Origin: Sipunculus nudus
Lineage: Eukaryota; Annelida; Sipuncula; Golfingiida; Sipunculidae
Reading direction: 5' to 3'
Assembly: GCA_026874595.1 (NCBI GenBank)
Contig: CM049317.1
Coordinates: forward strand, 36,300,901 to 36,364,900
Length of the DNA: 64,000 nt
The translations under genes were made by a program, and so were the position numbers. The notes below the pieces were generated by a model. That model worked only from the letters and a program-made list of their open reading frames with translations. It had not been told where the DNA came from and ran no database searches. How positions within the stretch are numbered: the first letter of the stretch is position 1; each line of letters opens with the position of its first letter. This document shows, in pieces, positions 60,259 through 64,000 of this stretch.

Positions 60259-60537
60259 CTAAACTGATGTTGGCTTCAACTGACACTCACCTACCTCATA
60301 GCCATAATCCTCAGCTTTCAGGAATTCATACGCTTCATGGTCCAAGTAGTTTTCCAATGCATGCATTATGAAATGGGCATTATAAAATGCTCTTTCAATG
60401 TGATTAGGCAAGAATCCTTGGCTAGTTTGTGGTAGGCTTTGCAGAGAGCTTAAATTGCTGAACTGGAAGACATCTGCTCTCAGCTCAGAGAAATAGCTGG
60501 AATTCCTTTCGCTTCTAAGTACTTCAACTAAATATGA
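60259..60537 (-). pseudogene. Fragment of an unnamed conserved invertebrate protein, downstream part
   Basis: One minus-strand frame stays open for about 92 codons and reads as a coherent protein: 'SYLVEVLRSER', 'YFSELRADVF', 'LPQTSQGFLPNHIERAF', 'YLDHEAYEFL', 'EDYGYE', then a stop at 60259-60261. From memory this resembles a family of uncharacterised invertebrate proteins with the order AExFLVxVL, FDELR, LPPTSxxLxPHIxRA, LDPxxYGF. The piece at 60940-61102 would be the preceding exon. The frame has no ATG, so it is an exon of a gene or a fragment. I cannot name a function. Confidence 0.45.
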
Positions 60538-60939
60538 CTAAGCTTCCCGGATGGTTGCAGATTAGCGTGATTGCGACATTCCAAACTGCTTCAAATGTTA
60601 TTCTGATCCAACCTTTATAGTCCTTTATAGACTAGTCTTTACCTCAGAGGGTATTGATACTATGCCTATCATGTCGACCATGCTTAAACCATAGAACTAG
60701 ATTCCAATATTGTCCATATATGCCACGGATTTCAAGAGATGCTGTAATCCGAAGGTTGCACGGCGTGAATGCGGCAAACAACCGATATAGGGATAGGGTG
60801 TTTTTTAGCTATAATGTAGAACTACCGTATATACAACTAAAGACTGCCATTTTCTAATGTCCCAAAGAATACTACAATGCAAAATAAACCAAAGATTAAC
60901 GATAAAAATTTGCAATAAAATCGATGTATCGTGGGGACT

Positions 60940-61102
60940 ATTAAAGCTGCCTTCTTTGTGCCAATCTTGCTGCTGATGTCATAGCCCGTGAGGCTGAGCA
61001 GAGCTGGCAACAAAGCACACACTTGACGGCCAAGGCGCTGAAATATGGCATGTAAGGGTACATACTGAGAGTTATCTCCTACACCAGCTCTCACACACAA
61101 CC
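60940..61102 (-). pseudogene. Fragment of an unnamed conserved invertebrate protein, upstream part
   Basis: On the minus strand an acceptor-like GTTGCAG precedes an open stretch with 'YVPLHAIFQRLGRQVC', 'ALLPALLSLTGYDISSK' and 'IGTKKAAL'. This resembles the LPALHxLTGCDTTSKxGTKKAAL motif known to me from uncharacterised proteins of invertebrates; here the usual Cys of GCD is Tyr, and the frame then runs into sequence without similarity. A spacer of about 400 bp separates it from 60259-60537 and could be an intron, but no strong donor site is visible. It may be a decaying gene copy. Confidence 0.45.
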
Positions 61103-61764
61103 CTGCAACGTTTCATGACCTACAAGAACGCTGTTATTTGGCAGAAACCAAACCAATTTTCAGTTTATTAGTATACATTCTAACAAAACTACCATGAGCA
61201 ATCCAAATTCCGTTTTAACTCTGGATATTGTAAAATACCTCTTCATTTTTCAATATCTGACAGCATGAATATAACTATGGATTACCAGATTGCAGCCAAC
61301 CAAAACGCAATGCAGGAAATGAATCTGTAGCAAGTGCACTTATATAATTTATGTATATTCAGTAAACGTAGTCTAATGCTAAGATTTTCGGCTGTTTAAC
61401 ACTATATGAATGTAACATGATAAAAAAATCACTGTTATACATTTTCTGTTTTTCTGTTGGCTTGTATCATGATTCAAGTTGTGGTTACACATACAGATGT
61501 TCATTAAGTCGTGAACTCACGCCTAATCTGGCCCCTGTAGTTTCATTGTTGTGAAAATAGTTAGGGATTTAGGGCAACAACAATTGTAGAAGGATACTCA
61601 TTGGCATAAGAAAGAATAACAGTTGGTTATTTTCTGTCATTAAGAATAAAGAAATGTCGCTGGTGTTTGAGCAAATATAATACTAAAATACGGGTCAGTC
61701 TTTTGGGCTATCTGTCAGATTTTTATTGATTTTCATTGAAATTATTATCCTGGGCATAGATAAT
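61103..61764. other. No gene seen
   Basis: AT-rich spacer between the conserved fragment and the DIRS relic. The missing recombinase core of the DIRS element would be expected here on the minus strand, but no matching frame was found. Confidence 0.5.
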
Positions 61765-61900
61765 CTATTTCTCAATGTAAGTGGTATATTGTTGTTTCGT
61801 ACTAGATCTCCAAGAGTCCATTAAAATGTTTACTGTTCTGTTTGTCAAGTTTTGCTTGTTGAAACACTGCCTGGTATACGACATGCCATCAAATTTAGCT
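61765..61900 (-). pseudogene. DIRS1-like tyrosine recombinase, N-terminal stub
   Basis: On the minus strand 'NLTNRTVNILMDSWRSSTKQ' followed by 'QYTTYIEK' matches the SAM-like DNA-binding start of DIRS recombinases. A stop follows at once and no R, HxxR or Tyr motif is found downstream, so the catalytic domain is absent. Confidence 0.7.
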
Positions 61901-62277
61901 TTTTCAGAAGAGGGTGTACAAGGCCGGGTTTGAACGGCAGCGTCAAGAGATCTGATTGTTTTCCGAGGTGCACCGGTGGGGCTACTAGGAGCTTCTTCAT
62001 TGTTGTATACCACACTGGAGTTGGCCATCGTGGGTCAATCATCACTGCTTCTGCTCTCTCCTTCCGAATTTTTCTTCAGTACAGCCGGAATAACAATAAA
62101 AGGGCAAAATATATAGCAAAGTTCATAACTATTCCATGGTACTGTAAAAGCATCTATTGCAATGGAGTTAGGGTCAGGTTTCCAGGCAATGTATTGGTTC
62201 AATTGGCAATTATATCCGGATGCAAACAAATCAATGGCTGGGTATCCAACAATTGTTTGTGATAGTTTTGAACACAT
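61900..62277 (-). pseudogene. DIRS1-like Dam-type methyltransferase region
   Basis: Minus-strand frames show 'AIDLFASGYNCQLNQYIAW' (with DLFAS in the place of the SAM-binding motif), 'PNSIAIDAFTVPWNS' and 'CPFIVIPAVLKK' (where FPPF-type residues are usual). A second frame continues with 'IDPRWPTPVWYTTM' and 'DLLTLPFKP', which follow this domain in DIRS elements. The domain is known as phage Dam-like in DIRS1-type elements. The usual PP pair is changed to CP here, and frameshifts occur near 62040 and 62270, so it is inactive. Confidence 0.7.
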
Positions 62278-62836
62278 CAGGGTTCAGTTTCCCTTCTGTT
62301 TTGTCATCAAATACCCTGGATTGTTTGTCTGCCAATGTATTATGTCTGCCTGGTATGTGTGCTACAGACAGCCATAACTTTCTCTCTTTAGCCCAGAACC
62401 AAATAAGTCTTGCTATCAAATTGCATGCTTGAGAGTGGGATCCTCCCATGTGTTTAACATAAGACACTGCTGTAACATTGTCAGATTTTATTAGGACGTG
62501 TGTCCCTTAAGTCATTGCACAGTGACTGTAGCCCCATTAGGATAGCTTTCAGCTCAAGAACATTAATATTTGTATCTTGTGTTTCACTGATAGTCCATCT
62601 GCCCCCTGTGCTCTGCATGTCATCTCTGGTTGCCCCCAGCCCTCAAGGGAAGCATCTGTTGTTAGAGTGCACATTGGATGAATTCTCTGAATGGGCTTAC
62701 AAGATGTATGGATGTTATGTTTCCACCAAATTATATCTTCTTTAGCTAAGGTGGAGAGCACCATGCGAGCGTCAAAATTACCACGATTAACCTTGAGTGC
62801 AATATACTTCTCTATTTCCAACTGTCTATAGTACAA
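62231..62836 (-). pseudogene. DIRS1-like RNase H region, frame-broken
   Basis: Two minus-strand frames hold the RNase H: 'TLTTDASLEGWG' with the first catalytic Asp (in 62549-62836), a 'LKAILMGLQSLCNDL' helix with the expected Glu region after it, a 'SDNVTAVSYV' strand with another Asp near 62480, then 'AHIPGRHNTLADKQSR' (in 62231-62467) with the last Asp. The order and wording are typical of DIRS elements. The frame changes near 62510, and an in-frame stop interrupts the linker near 62846. Confidence 0.75.
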
Positions 62837-62993
62837 CTGTCAATATTGCACACCTGGAAAACAGGTTACCATCAGACCAATTAGTGTAGCCACCTCCCTG
62901 ATAGTTGTCTGTTTTACAGTCAATAAACATTCTTCTTTGTCAGTGAGCCTGTTTATTTTGTCTATATTTACACTCACTGTCATTGATTCTGAG

Positions 62994-63825
62994 TCAATTA
63001 AAAAAAACTAAATGTTCTAGTTGTTTATTGGATGAGAGCATCGATTTCTCATAATTCACAATAAAACCAAGTGATTCCAGCATATGTACTGTATGCATGA
63101 CACTTTGTTTACAGCTGTCATAACTGTTGCCCACAATAAGACAGTCATCCAAATATCCTGAGATACAGTGTCCATTTTCTCTTAAATTTGCCAAAACTGG
63201 TTTCAATAGTTTAGTCAACATTCTTGGACCAGAGGATAAGCCATTAGGCAAGCAAGTAAATTCATACAGTTGGCAGTTCCACACAAATTTGATGTATTTT
63301 CTGTCTTTCAGTGCAATAGGTACTGTATAATAAGCATCACACAAGTCTACAAAGGCCAAGAAGCAAGAAGGGGAGATCATGTTGATACATGATTGTAGTG
63401 TGTTCATTTTAAAATGATGGTATTCTACGAACTCATTGAAAGATTTCAAATTTAGAATTATTCTCAGTTTCCCATTTTTCATCGGTCTAGTAAAAATTTT
63501 TGATACAAATTGATCTGGTTCATGGCAGGATTTTACAATAATGCCTTTATGCAACATATTCTGTATCTCAGCGTCTATTGCCTCAAATTCTGATGAATTT
63601 ACAAACCAGACAGGTGTAAAACTTTGAAATGGTGTATTAACAAAATTAATTTGCATGCCACTAACAGTGCTCAGGATATTGCTGTCCCTGGTGAGACGTT
63701 TCCAGTTGTAGAGAAAATGTTTAAGTTTACCGGCTGGCTTATGAACATCGGGGGCTTGAGGACTTACATGAGTGGCATAAGTAACAGGCACTGTAACTGA
63801 AGGAACATGTACATCACCAGTGTGT
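62994..63825 (-). pseudogene. DIRS1-like reverse transcriptase fragment
   Basis: An open minus-strand frame begins after a TAA near 63828; the furthest usable start at 63791 is GTG, so this is an internal part of pol. Counting from 63791, RT motifs are 'NGKLRIILNLK' (106-116), motif A 'FLAFVDLCDAYYTVPI' with D149, 'LPNGLSSGPRMLTK' (181-194) and 'GYLDDCLIVG' with D215-D216. The catalytic residues are intact. The frame is lost at a run of eight T on the minus strand (about 62998-63005), where a one-base length change would explain the break. Confidence 0.85.
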
Positions 63826-64000
63826 TAGCTGGTGTCAGTACTGTGGAGTGTGGCGGCTCCTGTTTTGTTTTCTGTTCTTGCAGCCGGCGTTGTTCCAGTT
63901 GCTGGACTTGAAGGTTGACTGTTCGTAAGTCGAAGCTAAAAAGGCTTCTTATGACTGTTACCCTAGTTATATGGCCTGAATCTTTTTCCCTTACCGGAAT

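Larger units (their letters stand above)
61765..64000 (-). mobile_element. Truncated DIRS1-like tyrosine-recombinase retrotransposon
   Basis: Minus-strand blocks run from right to left: a Gln/Glu-rich segment (about 63820-63940), RT, RNase H, a Dam-like methyltransferase region, and the N-terminal part of a tyrosine recombinase. The methyltransferase region marks it as DIRS1-like and not Ngaro. It is broken by several frameshifts and at least one stop. The recombinase catalytic core is missing beyond 61765, so it cannot integrate on its own. The 5' end lies outside the window, so terminal repeats cannot be assessed. Confidence 0.8.

Noticed and set aside
59936-60286. 116-codon minus-strand ORF
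   Set aside because: It covers the 142-bp tandem array and partly overlaps the conserved fragment in another frame. It looks accidental.

Overview
The window is non-coding, repeat-dominated animal DNA. It is AT-rich, full of (TA)n tracts and tandem repeats, has no operon-like gene packing, and carries metazoan retroelements: two tyrosine-recombinase retrotransposons, non-LTR LINEs and a tRNA-derived SINE. The mix of Ngaro and DIRS elements, tRNA-SINE and TCCG-box tandem-repeat elements suggests a marine invertebrate, most likely a mollusc such as a bivalve. That assignment is inference. I see no convincing host protein-coding gene. The only candidate is a two-part conserved fragment at 60.3-61.1 kb on the minus strand.

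Layout. 1-5.2 kb: a decayed LINE-type repeat (copy 1), its reverse transcriptase split by a DNA transposon that itself holds a second one. 5.7-7.5 kb: a 39-bp minisatellite. 8.15-8.6 kb: a small hairpin-plus-TCCG-box tandem element. 13.06-13.79 kb and 24.50-25.24 kb: two LTR-like copies in opposite orientation. 15.2-16.2 kb: a Harbinger-like non-autonomous DNA transposon. 16.485-21.029 kb: a complete Ngaro-type retrotransposon with Gag-like, RT/RNase H and tyrosine recombinase ORFs and split direct repeats A1, B1-A2, B2. 21.4-22.6 kb: a 36-bp minisatellite. 25.5-26.1, 29.1-31.0 and 59.3-60.2 kb: arrays of diverged 140-330-bp units. 33.5-36.4 kb: LINE copy 2 carrying a tRNA-SINE. 39.1-39.7 kb: a CR1/L2-like LINE tail with a tandemly duplicated 3' end. 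52.9-53.3 kb: LINE copy 3. 56.9 kb: a 64-bp perfect palindrome. 61.8-64.0 kb: a broken DIRS1-like element with RT, RNase H, methyltransferase-like and truncated recombinase regions, minus strand, running off the right edge.

How the parts work together. The Ngaro element is the only unit that looks functional. Its RT, RNase H and recombinase catalytic residues are all present and its two repeat pairs look identical by eye, which suggests recent insertion. In such elements reverse transcription gives a circle whose B2-A1 junction matches the internal B1-A2 junction, and the recombinase integrates that circle without a target duplication. The other mobile sequences are relics. A recurring layout of short hairpin, then TCCG/TCTG-rich box, then tandem units appears at five loci and is the least explained structure here.
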